64,000 nt of DNA from NCBI GenBank assembly GCA_050949165.1, contig JBMNFF010000001.1, forward strand, positions 868,001-932,000, read 5' to 3'. Source of the DNA: DAIOXA01 sp050949165 (GTDB taxonomy: Bacteria; Bacillota; Proteinivoracia; UBA4975). The stretch's first letter is position 1. Each line of letters begins with the position of its first letter. Of the stretch, positions 1 to 7,448 are shown one piece after another. Both the position numbers and the translations under genes were made by a program. The notes below the pieces were generated by a model. That model made no database searches, was not told the origin of the DNA, and saw nothing but the letters and a program-made list of their open reading frames with translations.

Positions 1-1052
1 GGCAGATCCCGGTAGGAGCGGTGGCTGGTCAGGTACCAGAGCATGGCCCCGGGGCAGTTCATGGGCTTGAGGGCAAAGGGGTTGTCGTCCACTTCGGTGA
101 AGTACATGTTCTCGGCATAGTTATCCCAGTGTCCCGACTGCTCCCACAGGCGCTTATTGAGGATCTGGGGGGTGCGGATTTCCATATACCCGTCCTTGGC
201 ATGCTCTTCCCGCCACAGCTTCAAGAGCTCGTTCCAGATGATGACGCCCTTGGGATGGTAAAAGGGCATCCCCGGACCATCTTCGCTAATGGAAAAGAGG
301 TCCAGCTCCCGGCCCAGCTTGCGGTGATCCCGCTTCTTGGCCTCTTCCAGGAGCTTCAGATGTTCTTCCAGCTGACTTTGCTTGACAAAGGAAGTGCCGT
401 ACACCCTCTGGAGCATGACATTGTTCTCGTCCCCCCGCCAGTAGGCGCCGGCGACGCTGGTCAGTTTGAAGGCCCTGATGCGGCCGGTGCTGCCCACGTG
501 GGGGCCGGCGCAGAGGTCGACAAAATCTCCCTGGCGGTAGTAGCTGATCTCAGCGTCTTCCGGCAGGTTTTCAATCAGCTCGACTTTGTAGTCCTCTCCC
601 CGCTCTCGGAAAAATTTCAGGGCCTCTTCCCGGCTCAGGACCTGGCGTTGAAAGACGTGGTCTTCCTTGGCCAATTCCTGCATCCGCCGCTCTATCTTTT
701 CCAGATCCGCCTGGGTCAGAGGCTCTTTCAGGTCAAAATCATAATAGAATCCGTCCTCGATGGCAGGGCCGATGGCCAGTTTGGCATCGGGATACAATTC
801 CTTCACTGCCTGGGCCATGAGGTGAGCGCTGCTGTGGCGGTACACATCCCTGGCCTCGGGGCTGTCGAAGGTCAGGAGTTCCAGCTCCGCCTCCTGGGGC
901 ATTTCCCGGTTCAGATCCCATAACTCCCCGTTAACCTTGGCGACAAGGACATCCTTGGCCAGCCCCTTGCTGATATCCTCGGCAACCTGCAGGGGAGTAA
1001 CGGGCCGGGGATATTCTCTCCTGCTTCCATCCTTTAAGATAACTGCTGCCAT
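1..1052 (-). CDS. thrS: Threonyl-tRNA synthetase, N-terminal ~350 residues (gene runs off the window)
   Basis: Charges tRNA-Thr with threonine in the cytoplasm. The frame opens with ATG at 1052, 8 bases after an AGGAGG-like site, and reads through to the window edge, so the C-terminal catalytic and anticodon-binding parts are missing. The first ~60 residues are a TGS domain. An HSSAH motif (H73, H77) and the GPHVGSTG segment mark the editing/SAD region, and the beginning of the class II core follows (FALKPMNCPGAM near the edge). It lies directly behind a T-box leader and downstream of ytxC and a DUF445 gene, as in many Firmicutes. Identity is secure. Confidence 0.97.
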   Translation of the reverse strand, partial: MAAVILKDGSRREYPRPVTPLQVAEDISKGLAKDVLVAKVNGELWDLNREMPQEAELELLTFDSPEARDVYRHSSAHLMAQAVKELYPDAKLAIGPAIEDGFYYDFDLKEPLTQADLEKIERRMQELAKEDHVFQRQVLSREEALKFFRERGEDYKVELIENLPEDAEISYYRQGDFVDLCAGPHVGSTGRIRAFKLTSVAGAYWRGDENNVMLQRVYGTSFVKQSQLEEHLKLLEEAKKRDHRKLGRELDLFSISEDGPGMPFYHPKGVIIWNELLKLWREEHAKDGYMEIRTPQILNKRLWEQSGHWDNYAENMYFTEVDDNPFALKPMNCPGAMLWYLTSHRSYRDL

Positions 1053-1065
1053 TTCAATTCCTCCT

Positions 1066-1103
1066 CAAAAACAAAAATCATCCTGTCCCAAGGGACGGAT
1101 GAT
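1066..1103 (-). terminator. T-box attenuator terminator
   Basis: On the minus strand the arms ATCATCC (1097-1103) and GGATGAT (1077-1083) plus inner GTCCC/GGGAC pairs form a hairpin followed by a T-rich run (TTTTTGTTTTTG). It overlaps the 3' part of the T-box so the two structures are mutually exclusive. Confidence 0.85.
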
Positions 1104-1312
1104 GTAATCCGCGGTTCCACCCAAGTTGGAGGTTGCCCTCCCACTCATTTAGGGAAATAACGGTCCACAACCGGCAGGGGTTCGCCCCTGCAGCTCCGGG
1201 GTGGTAAGCCAAGTCTGGGCCTGAGGAAGCTTTCAGCTGTTGCTCCCCTCTCTGGACAGGCTCAGGGCAAGACCCATGTCCCCTTCACAGCTTTGGAAGT
1301 GATTATACTCCA
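1066..1312 (-). promoter_or_regulatory. T-box leader of thrS
   Basis: A ~240-base leader separates thrS from the gene upstream. The canonical T-box sequence GGGTGGAACCGCGG is present on the minus strand at 1109-1122 and would bind the uncharged tRNA acceptor end in the antiterminator. Upstream, an AGAGAGGGGAGC-type Stem I element and several paired segments are visible. The leader ends in a terminator hairpin next to the thrS ribosome site. From family knowledge, uncharged tRNA-Thr should relieve termination. I did not assign the specifier codon with certainty. Confidence 0.93.
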
Positions 1313-1336
1313 TCCAAACAGCCATGTCAACAGAGG

Positions 1337-1930
1337 TCAAAATAAGTGGACCACCAGGGCTTGCCCCAAACCCACCAAGGCCCCCAGGACGCCACCCATG
1401 ACCTCGATGAGCTTTAGTTCCCGACCGGCCACCGAGTAGACAATTGCCTCCATGTGCTCCCAGTCCATGCTCACCAATCTGTCCTCCACCAGGCCAGCCA
1501 AGTCCAGAGACGCCATGACGCGACCGGCCAGCTGAGGGCCGCTGTCGGACAAGATAGTCGCAACTTCCCTGGTAACGGCATTTCTAACTGCAGAGCCAAT
1601 TCTCTCCCTGAGTCCCCAGGGCAGGGGTGAGAGCAAGGGAAGCCCAGAAAGCCGACTGGCCGCAGCTTCTCCGGCCAGCTCGGCCATATTGGCCTGCACG
1701 TCGGGGGAGCTGAGGGCAGCTGCAATCTGCTCCCGGGAGAGGAGCTCGGTGGCCACGACCTGGCCGACCGCCCGGGCCAGATCCCGGCGCCGGCGGGGGA
1801 TTACCCCCTGTATCTTCAGCGGTCCCAGGGACAGAACCCGGCGGGGCCAGAACAAAAATTTAATGGCCAGGAAATTTGTCACCCAGCCGATGGCGCCCCC
1901 CACCAGGGGGAAGAAAATAAAATAGAGCAC
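1337..1930 (-). CDS. DUF445 family membrane protein
   Basis: A DUF445 (YheB-like) protein of unknown molecular function. The N-terminal FPLVGGAIGWVTNFLAIK segment is the membrane anchor with the family's G-W-TN-hA-K signature, followed by an RRRRDLARAVG basic patch and a long helical region, then a second hydrophobic segment at the C terminus. I choose GTG at 1930 because a strong AAGGAAGGG site precedes it. An upstream ATG at 1963 adds 11 residues but has no ribosome site. It lies between ytxC and thrS, 14 bases after ytxC-side sequence and before the T-box, so it may share the ytxC transcript. Confidence 0.85.
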   Translation of the reverse strand: MLYFIFFPLVGGAIGWVTNFLAIKFLFWPRRVLSLGPLKIQGVIPRRRRDLARAVGQVVATELLSREQIAAALSSPDVQANMAELAGEAAASRLSGLPLLSPLPWGLRERIGSAVRNAVTREVATILSDSGPQLAGRVMASLDLAGLVEDRLVSMDWEHMEAIVYSVAGRELKLIEVMGGVLGALVGLGQALVVHLF

Positions 1931-1976
1931 CGGTGCATCATTCCCTTCCTTCTGATGATACACCGGTCGCCTTTAG

Positions 1977-2810
1977 TTAGCAATTTTTATTTCCCTGACA
2001 GTGTTGACAACCCAGACAGAGCTGAACCCGCGCATCAAAGATGTGGTGCAGGGTGGTAATAAGCTCGTCATCGCCATCAAAATTGTTGACATGTATGGTC
2101 ACCCTGACCGGGGCCGCCGTCACCAATGTGCTGATTATGGCATCGGGACCATCCAAATCCTTGACGCTCTCCCGGTGCAAGACCTTGTATTGGGGATCGC
2201 TGAGGACCAGGAAGTTTTCCTGGCGCAGGAGGTGCATCTCTGAAAACCGCGGCTGCTGAATCTCCACGAAATATTTAAGCAGGTTGATAAAATCCTGGTA
2301 TTCCCGCTCAATCAAAAAATCATCGGCGGATTGATTGATGAGCTCCAGGAGCTCCCGTTGGTAATCCTGAAGCCGAAAGCGGATAAACCCCTCGATATTT
2401 ATCTGATCCTGGGTCTTTAAAAAATCATCCAGGCTCTTTAAAATCCTGTGCCTGCGGCTTTCCCCCGTCAACATTTCCTCCCTAATCAAGCGTTCCCTGA
2501 CCTTATCGCAAATCAGCTCGCGTTCATTTTCGCCAAAATGCGGATGGTGCAGGCTGGCAAGCTTGTCGAGAAGAATCGGCTCTATTTCACTGACTATATA
2601 ATCAGCCAAGACCTGGGCAGCGAGACGGCGGAGATTCTTGGCCTGACAGTTATTGCCCGCTCTGCAGTCCCAGATGGTTATCGTTCCGGTGCAGGTCTCG
2701 TTGAACTCCTGGAGCAGGCCACTGCTCCGCCATGACTCGATTTGCTGAAGCAGACGCTGGCGAAGGGTCTCGGGGTTGGTATTTTCAGTTTCAATGCAAA
2801 TTGCCTCCAT
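1977..2810 (-). CDS. ytxC: YtxC-like sporulation protein
   Basis: Matches the YtxC family, which is conserved in spore formers and usually found beside thrS. Its biochemical role is unknown. The protein is 277 residues, soluble and helix-rich, with family-typical stretches such as FIRFRLQDYQRELLE and the C-terminal hydrophobic region. It ends in an unusual Cys-rich tail (CLGCQHCQGNKNC) that could bind metal, which is my inference. ATG at 2810 follows a clear AAGGGGGG ribosome site. A CATATACTAA element about 40 bases upstream resembles a sporulation-sigma -10 box but has no convincing partner. Confidence 0.8.
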   Translation of the reverse strand: MEAICIETENTNPETLRQRLLQQIESWRSSGLLQEFNETCTGTITIWDCRAGNNCQAKNLRRLAAQVLADYIVSEIEPILLDKLASLHHPHFGENERELICDKVRERLIREEMLTGESRRHRILKSLDDFLKTQDQINIEGFIRFRLQDYQRELLELINQSADDFLIEREYQDFINLLKYFVEIQQPRFSEMHLLRQENFLVLSDPQYKVLHRESVKDLDGPDAIISTLVTAAPVRVTIHVNNFDGDDELITTLHHIFDARVQLCLGCQHCQGNKNC

Positions 2811-3001
2811 ATCTTTCCCCCCTTACATTTCAGGTCACAATTAGTATATGCAAAGGGGGATGTCTTAATTGAAAGGGAAACAAGGGAGTTTTTGACACTG
2901 ATTTTTGGGCTTATGCAAGCCAATAAAAAAATCTTGAGGATTGAAAAAAGGATATTGCTTGCTCATCGTTGAATAACTCCACCTGTAGGGAGGAGGATTA
3001 A

Positions 3002-4159
3002 ATGATAGTTTTTGCATCAGAAACGAAAATTGGCAAGTTAGACCAAGGCGATGTCAGCTGGTTAAGCAGCCAGTTTTTGGCTTCCTACCAGAAGAACTTG
3101 CGGGTAATCAGGGAACGCACTGCCTGGAAAACTCAAGGCACCGGAGCGAGATTTATGGGGGTCCACCAACCCAACTATGAAAATGAGCACCAAGTCCGCC
3201 GGATAAGTATCAATGGACTTACCTTTGCCTCCCAGGGAGACATAATTTACTCCATCAGCGTTGACAACGGTTCTGGTATTTTCCGCAAAAATCCCCAGGA
3301 TGATATGGAATTAGAGGGCCATATTATTCATAAGCATGACACTGAATTCTATGCCATCGATCACAATCCTTTAACCCAGCAAGTGGTTGCCAGTATCAGT
3401 GATGGCTTTACCAAACACCTTGCCCTGTTCAAGAACAATTCCGCTATTTATCATATGCTCACTGAAGGGGACTGCATCGACCAAAACCCCGTTTGGTCCA
3501 AAACCAAACCCGAGGCAATCTTCTACGACAGTTGCGGAATTGGCAAAGATAAAGACGGAAACTTCGCAGGATACAGCAGTCGTGCCATTTTTCATCTGGA
3601 CCTCAACAGCGGACAGGTGGAGGAAGTGATAAGCCTGGCGGCCCATGACTGTATATCTCCCCGGGAAGACAGCCTGGGCAATATTTACTTCATCAAAAGA
3701 CCAGTGACCAAGTCAAACCGTTCCAGCGCTTCGCTGGTAGATTTCCTTCTCATCCCAGTCAAAATCCTCAAGGCGATCTTCCACTGGATTAACTTCTTTA
3801 CCATGCGGTACTCCGGGGAGACTTTGACCACCACAGGCGCCAATCCCGCTAATGCCAAGCAAAAAAGCCCCAAAGAAATTTTTATCGACGACAATCTCAT
3901 CAATGTACAGAAGACCTTGAAAGAGAATGAGACCAAAGGGGAAAAGTATCCGGGCATCATACCCCGAAGCTGGGAGCTGACAAAACTGTCGGCAAGCGGA
4001 GACATGACCTGCGTAAAAAGGGGAGTGCTGGCCTTCGATATCGATGCCAATGGGCACATCATCTATTCCAACGGCAAGCACCTGATCAAGATCTTCCCTG
4101 ACGGCAATGAGGAGGTCCTGGCCACAATTCCCTTTGTCACCTGCCTGCGGGCTCAATAA
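3002..4159 (+). CDS. Unrecognised protein, propeller-like repeats
   Basis: No family recognised. The 385-residue product has no signal peptide. Its sequence alternates short beta-strand-like blocks with D-x-G-N-I-Y/IYS motifs (for example DSLGNIYFIK and DANGHIIYSN), as in cytoplasmic WD40/TolB-type propellers. One internal segment near residues 240-265 is strongly hydrophobic/amphipathic (FLLIPVKILKAIFHWINFF) and could touch the membrane. GGGAGGAGG precedes the ATG. It is transcribed alone, divergent from ytxC, and is closed by its own terminator. The function is not inferred. Confidence 0.75.
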   Translation: MIVFASETKIGKLDQGDVSWLSSQFLASYQKNLRVIRERTAWKTQGTGARFMGVHQPNYENEHQVRRISINGLTFASQGDIIYSISVDNGSGIFRKNPQDDMELEGHIIHKHDTEFYAIDHNPLTQQVVASISDGFTKHLALFKNNSAIYHMLTEGDCIDQNPVWSKTKPEAIFYDSCGIGKDKDGNFAGYSSRAIFHLDLNSGQVEEVISLAAHDCISPREDSLGNIYFIKRPVTKSNRSSASLVDFLLIPVKILKAIFHWINFFTMRYSGETLTTTGANPANAKQKSPKEIFIDDNLINVQKTLKENETKGEKYPGIIPRSWELTKLSASGDMTCVKRGVLAFDIDANGHIIYSNGKHLIKIFPDGNEEVLATIPFVTCLRAQ

Positions 4160-4187
4160 AAAATCAGGGGTAACCCTGATTTTTTAT
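4158..4187 (+). terminator. Terminator after the 3002 gene (probably bidirectional)
   Basis: AAAAAATCAGGG and CCCTGATTTTTT arms around a short loop, starting inside the stop codon. The symmetrical A and T runs would also stop transcription of the convergent phosphodiesterase gene. Confidence 0.9.
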
Positions 4188-4230
4188 TGCTATTACACAA
4201 AAGGAGCCTCACGGTTTCACAGACCTATGG

Positions 4231-5046
4231 CTATATCTCAAATCCCTCAAAGATGACATTGTCAAAAGTCTTAATTGCCTCCTCATACTCCTCCCGGCTC
4301 CGCACCGTCCAGGTCAGGAGGTAATATCCTTTCCGCCTCAGGCGACGGGCAAACCATTTGGGCAGCTTGCCAAAATCATAGGCGACGAATTCCGGTTGGC
4401 TGATGGCATTGAGGAGGAGATTCTTCAACAAGAACTTCTTCCACCAGGCCAGGGAATCGCCTTGAAAATTGCTGGAAAGTTGCCCCCGGATAAAGCCGGG
4501 AGCATTTTTGCGGAAGTACTGCATGACGAATGGGTTAAAGGACTGGATGGCGAAGTCGCCGGCATAGCCCTGTAGCACATCGATTATCGCCTGTTCCTGC
4601 CTACCCACAGAACCTTCGTTTTTTACCTCTATTAAGAGGGGGACCCTGCCCCGAACTTCGGCGAGAAAATCAGAGAACAGGGGAATCCCCTGGTCGGTTT
4701 CCAGGAGCTTAAGGTCCTTTATCTCTTCCCAGGTCAGGTCCTTGACTTTTTTGTCCAGCCCCGTCATCCGCTTGAGATTGTAATCGTGGAAGACCACCAC
4801 CTCATTGTCGGCAGTAGCCATGACGTCCAGCTCAATGGCATAGCCCCGCTCTATGGCCCTGCGGGCGGCCAGGAGCGAGTTCTCGGGGACGCCGGCATCC
4901 GGGTCATGAAAGCCCCGATGGGCAATGGGCTGCTGTACCAACCACCCGCCCCCAGGCGCATGGGTTACCCTGGGGCCGGGATTAATGTAGATGCAAAGAA
5001 AAACAGCAAAAATAAGTCCTGCCAATACAATTGGTATGTAAATCAC
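4231..5046 (-). CDS. Glycerophosphodiester phosphodiesterase, membrane-anchored
   Basis: Hydrolyses glycerophosphodiesters to glycerol-3-phosphate and an alcohol. One N-terminal membrane helix (residues 3-20) tethers a GDPD domain, probably outside the cell. The signature residues are visible: AHRGFHD (H43, R44), PENS, the metal-binding ELDV (about residue 73) and the VVFHD His. LLIEVKNEG gives the later metal-binding Glu/Lys, and near the C terminus is the TWTVR-type segment. GTG at 5046 follows GAGGGGGG. It is single-gene, convergent with the propeller-like gene. Confidence 0.92.
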   Translation of the reverse strand: MIYIPIVLAGLIFAVFLCIYINPGPRVTHAPGGGWLVQQPIAHRGFHDPDAGVPENSLLAARRAIERGYAIELDVMATADNEVVVFHDYNLKRMTGLDKKVKDLTWEEIKDLKLLETDQGIPLFSDFLAEVRGRVPLLIEVKNEGSVGRQEQAIIDVLQGYAGDFAIQSFNPFVMQYFRKNAPGFIRGQLSSNFQGDSLAWWKKFLLKNLLLNAISQPEFVAYDFGKLPKWFARRLRRKGYYLLTWTVRSREEYEEAIKTFDNVIFEGFEI

Positions 5047-5089
5047 AGAAAACCCCCCTCGTTGTAAAGAGTCCTGGATTCGGCTTCTT

Positions 5090-5503
5090 CTAAGGACGGA
5101 GAAAATAGAGCTGGGCGACAGGCAGGTTCCTTAATACCGCAAAGAGGATCAAGAGACCTAACAATGCCCAGATTGCCGAACTGGGCAACTGGGGATAGGG
5201 AAGGCCCTTTCCCGTGATGACCTGCTTCACGTTGGACAGGATGGCCCACATTAGCAAGGGCAAGAAGGCCACGGCAAATACATTGTGCTGAATTGCCCTC
5301 TGTAAATTGCCCCGGACAATTTGGGTCACTGCCCTGATACTTCCGCAACCGGGGCAGTAGAGGCCGGTTATTTCCCTAAAGGGACAAGGGATCATCCTTA
5401 CAGGCGTTGACGGATGATAGATATACACGATAACCGCCAGGCCCAGCAAAAAACCCAAGGACAGAAGCCGCTTAGAAAAGACCATATGCCTGGGCTTTCT
5501 CAT
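5090..5503 (-). CDS. DUF2752 membrane protein
   Basis: A 137-residue protein with three hydrophobic helices and the DUF2752 signature CPFREITGLYCPGCGSIRA, where the paired Cys and GCG-x-R motif are diagnostic. Its function is unknown. The start ATG at 5503 has AAGGGTGG upstream and lies only 10 bases after the stop of the CD225 gene, so the two are co-transcribed. DUF2752 genes are often next to CD225-type genes, which suggests a shared membrane role. That link is inference. Confidence 0.85.
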   Translation of the reverse strand: MRKPRHMVFSKRLLSLGFLLGLAVIVYIYHPSTPVRMIPCPFREITGLYCPGCGSIRAVTQIVRGNLQRAIQHNVFAVAFLPLLMWAILSNVKQVITGKGLPYPQLPSSAIWALLGLLILFAVLRNLPVAQLYFLRP

Positions 5504-5513
5504 GCCGCCACCC

Positions 5514-5759
5514 TTAGACCACCAGGGATATAAGAACTAAAATGATTCCGGTAACAAAAGATGCCACGCACCAATTCTTGGCCTTTTCCGCATCTCTTTG
5601 GGCTCCGGCGTAGTCGCCGGACTCCAGCTTCCCCTTGGCCGTGGCCGAGAAAACTATGGCGGGAATTCCAAAGGGCAGGCAGCAGAAAATGGTCACTAAG
5701 ATTGAAGGGACCAGGTAATCCGGCACGTGGTGGGGGCCATCCCCGTAGAAGTCGGACAT
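5514..5759 (-). CDS. CD225/dispanin family small membrane protein
   Basis: An 81-residue protein with two hydrophobic segments and the CD225 core: the first helix ends in CCLPFGIPAIVFSATAK, followed by the GDYAGAQRDAEKAKNW linker and a second helix. This is the domain of the animal IFITM proteins; the bacterial members have no settled function. ATG at 5759 is chosen because GGAGG sits 7 bases upstream. A longer frame from 5825 lacks a ribosome site. It is the first gene of a two-gene unit with DUF2752. Confidence 0.87.
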   Translation of the reverse strand: MSDFYGDGPHHVPDYLVPSILVTIFCCLPFGIPAIVFSATAKGKLESGDYAGAQRDAEKAKNWCVASFVTGIILVLISLVV

Positions 5760-5877
5760 CACAAAACCTCCAATCCCGATAGTACTGTTTTCTTTCGAGA
5801 CTGGAGAATAAAATTCCTTTTTCACAAGACAACTTCTAACAGAAGCGGGTAGAAGCCCGCATCATGAATCCCAAACA

Positions 5878-5901
5878 AAAAAAGCCCAAAATGGGCTTTA
5901 T
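5878..5901 (-). terminator. Terminator after tRNA-Val
   Basis: Minus-strand AAAGCCCATTTTGGGCTTTTTTT: a short GC hairpin followed by seven T, about 10 bases behind the tRNA 3' end. Confidence 0.88.
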
Positions 5902-5909
5902 CGGCAAAA

Positions 5910-5984
5910 TGGTGGGTCCTGCGCGATTTGAACGCGCGACTTCTACCCTGTCAAGGTAGCACTCTCCCGCTGAGTTAAGGACCC
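5910..5984 (-). tRNA. tRNA-Val (anticodon GAC)
   Basis: A full cloverleaf: acceptor GGGTCCT/AGGACCC with encoded CCA, anticodon stem CTACC/GGTAG around loop TTGACAA, T arm with GTTCAAATC. Anticodon GAC reads GUC valine codons. Confidence 0.96.
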
Positions 5985-6123
5985 AGTCTCATGACAATCA
6001 TTATTTTATAGTTTATAGCTAGAATTGTCAAGGCCGAAATACTGGTTATATTTGTTCATAATTTTAGGCCAAGGTATGTACCATGCCCCGACAGCAACGG
6101 GGTTTATTCCCTATGTTGAAAGA

Positions 6124-6504
6124 TTATTCTTCTCTTCGCAGTGCCAGGCGCAGCTCGCCATCCACCACTGTTTCGGAATTGCCATCCACATGTACTTCCA
6201 GGGTCCAGCGACCGGGAAGGGGGTTTTCAATGGATAGCACCGCGGTAGAATCGGTAAGGCCCAGGGCCAAGGTATAGGTCTCCCCCTGGGGATCGTGGGC
6301 AAAAACTGTAGCGCTGCCCAGGTTAAACCGGGCTTCGACGATAAACTCAATTTCGGTTACCCCCGTGGCCACATCCACGGCAATGTTGTCGCTGAGGGGC
6401 TTCCCCCGATTAAAAGACTTTTCCAAAAGGCCTTCCCCGGCATCCACGGTGCAGGCAGTCAACAGCGCCGCCAGGGCCAGAAAGGCCAGGAATCGCTTAA
6501 ACAT
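6124..6504 (-). CDS. Small predicted lipoprotein
   Basis: A 126-residue secreted protein with a lipobox LLTAC at residues 14-18, giving a mature lipoprotein on the outer face of the membrane. The remainder is beta-rich (VTEIEFIVEARFNLG, PGRWTLEVHVDGN), resembling a single all-beta domain, perhaps of the pre-peptidase C-terminal type. No catalytic motif is visible. ATG at 6504 follows AAGGAG. It is monocistronic with its own promoter. Confidence 0.75.
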   Translation of the reverse strand: MFKRFLAFLALAALLTACTVDAGEGLLEKSFNRGKPLSDNIAVDVATGVTEIEFIVEARFNLGSATVFAHDPQGETYTLALGLTDSTAVLSIENPLPGRWTLEVHVDGNSETVVDGELRLALRREE

Positions 6505-6539
6505 TAGATAATCTCCTTCCTAGAAGCTCAATGCCCCTA

Positions 6540-6568
6540 ATTATACTCCCTGGGGCAGGCAAAAGCAA
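6540..6568 (-). promoter_or_regulatory. Promoter of the 6124-6504 lipoprotein gene
   Basis: On the minus strand TTGCTT (6563-6568), 17 bases, TATAAT (6540-6545), 36 bases before the start codon. The -10 is perfect and the -35 is partial. Confidence 0.65.
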
Positions 6569-6752
6569 GTTGCCAGCCTTTCCCCCAAAGTATGCCGCTG
6601 CGCCAGCGCCAAATCTGCAAACCGCGCTATCTAGAAGGCAATAACTTGCATGGCCAACGCCTGCAAGAATTACCTGGGAAATTGCAGCGGGAGAGATTAT
6701 AACATATTCCCGGGCAAAGATGTATTCAAATATAGTTTTTGCTTATTCCCCG

Positions 6753-6813
6753 TTGTCAGTCCTGACAGTCCATGGTATAATCTCCATGCAGTTATGTGAC
6801 TGGGCAGTCACAT
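6753..6813 (+). promoter_or_regulatory. Promoter with two palindromic operators before the TetR gene
   Basis: TTGTCA (6753-6758) and TATAAT (6776-6781) are spaced by exactly 17 bases. A palindrome TGTCAG-TC-CTGACA (6754-6767) overlaps the -35, and a perfect 20-bp palindrome (6794-6813, arms ATGTGACTG/CAGTCACAT) lies just after the expected transcription start and before the ribosome site. Both share a CAGTC half-site. This is the layout of an autoregulated TetR-family repressor. The assignment to this regulator is inference. Confidence 0.75.
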
Positions 6814-6825
6814 GGAGGTGATTGT

Positions 6826-7443
6826 TTGCCAAAACCCACCTTTTTCAACTTGCCCCTGGAGAAACAAGAACACATCTTACACCACGCAATTCAGGAATTT
6901 GCCCGCCATCCTTATGAGCAAGCTTCCCTCTCCGAGATTGTCAGCCGGGCGGGAATTGCCAAGGGCAGCATGTACCAATATTTTGCGGGCAAGAAGGATT
7001 TGTATAAATACATTGTCCACTATGTTTATCAACATAAGCGGAACTTTCTCCAGCCCGTCTGGGACAAGAGAGACAGCGTGGACTTTTTCAAATTTGCGTC
7101 TATGTACTATTGCCGCTCCTGGCAGTACGCCCGGCAGCACCCCGAGTTCCATGCGGTGACGGTGAATTTCTGGGACAGCCGCGGTGCCGCCATCCGGGAA
7201 GAGGTGCTCCGGGAAAAGGAAATTCGCAATGTCGAGTTTAAAGATCTGCTGGATTTGGGCTTCCAGTCGGGGGTCATTGCCCCCGAAACCGACAGAGAAG
7301 CCGCCTGGTTCGTCTATCATGCCGTGGCCCGAGCCCTCATCGACAATTTCCTCGCCACCGACATAAGCGCCGAATCCCATGAAGCCTTTATCAATTCAGT
7401 CCTCTCCCTTCTGGAACGGGGACTGCGCCCAAGAAAGGAGTAA
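6826..7443 (+). CDS. TetR/AcrR family transcriptional regulator
   Basis: A DNA-binding repressor of about 205 residues. The N-terminal helix-turn-helix is typical (ASLSEIVSRAGIAKGSMYQYFAGKKDLY), and the helical C-terminal part would bind a ligand and dimerise. I choose TTG at 6826 because GGAGGTG (6814-6820) lies just before it. An in-frame GTG at 6796 has no ribosome site and falls inside the palindrome. The stop is 5 bases from the ABC binding-protein gene, so the regulator is the first gene of that operon and probably controls it in response to an unknown ligand. Confidence 0.92.
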   Translation: MPKPTFFNLPLEKQEHILHHAIQEFARHPYEQASLSEIVSRAGIAKGSMYQYFAGKKDLYKYIVHYVYQHKRNFLQPVWDKRDSVDFFKFASMYYCRSWQYARQHPEFHAVTVNFWDSRGAAIREEVLREKEIRNVEFKDLLDLGFQSGVIAPETDREAAWFVYHAVARALIDNFLATDISAESHEAFINSVLSLLERGLRPRKE

Positions 7444-7448
7444 ACTCC

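Noticed and set aside
21..923. A 300-codon open frame on the plus strand
   Set aside because: It is antisense to thrS, has no family resemblance or ribosome site, and its composition reflects the GC-rich opposite strand.
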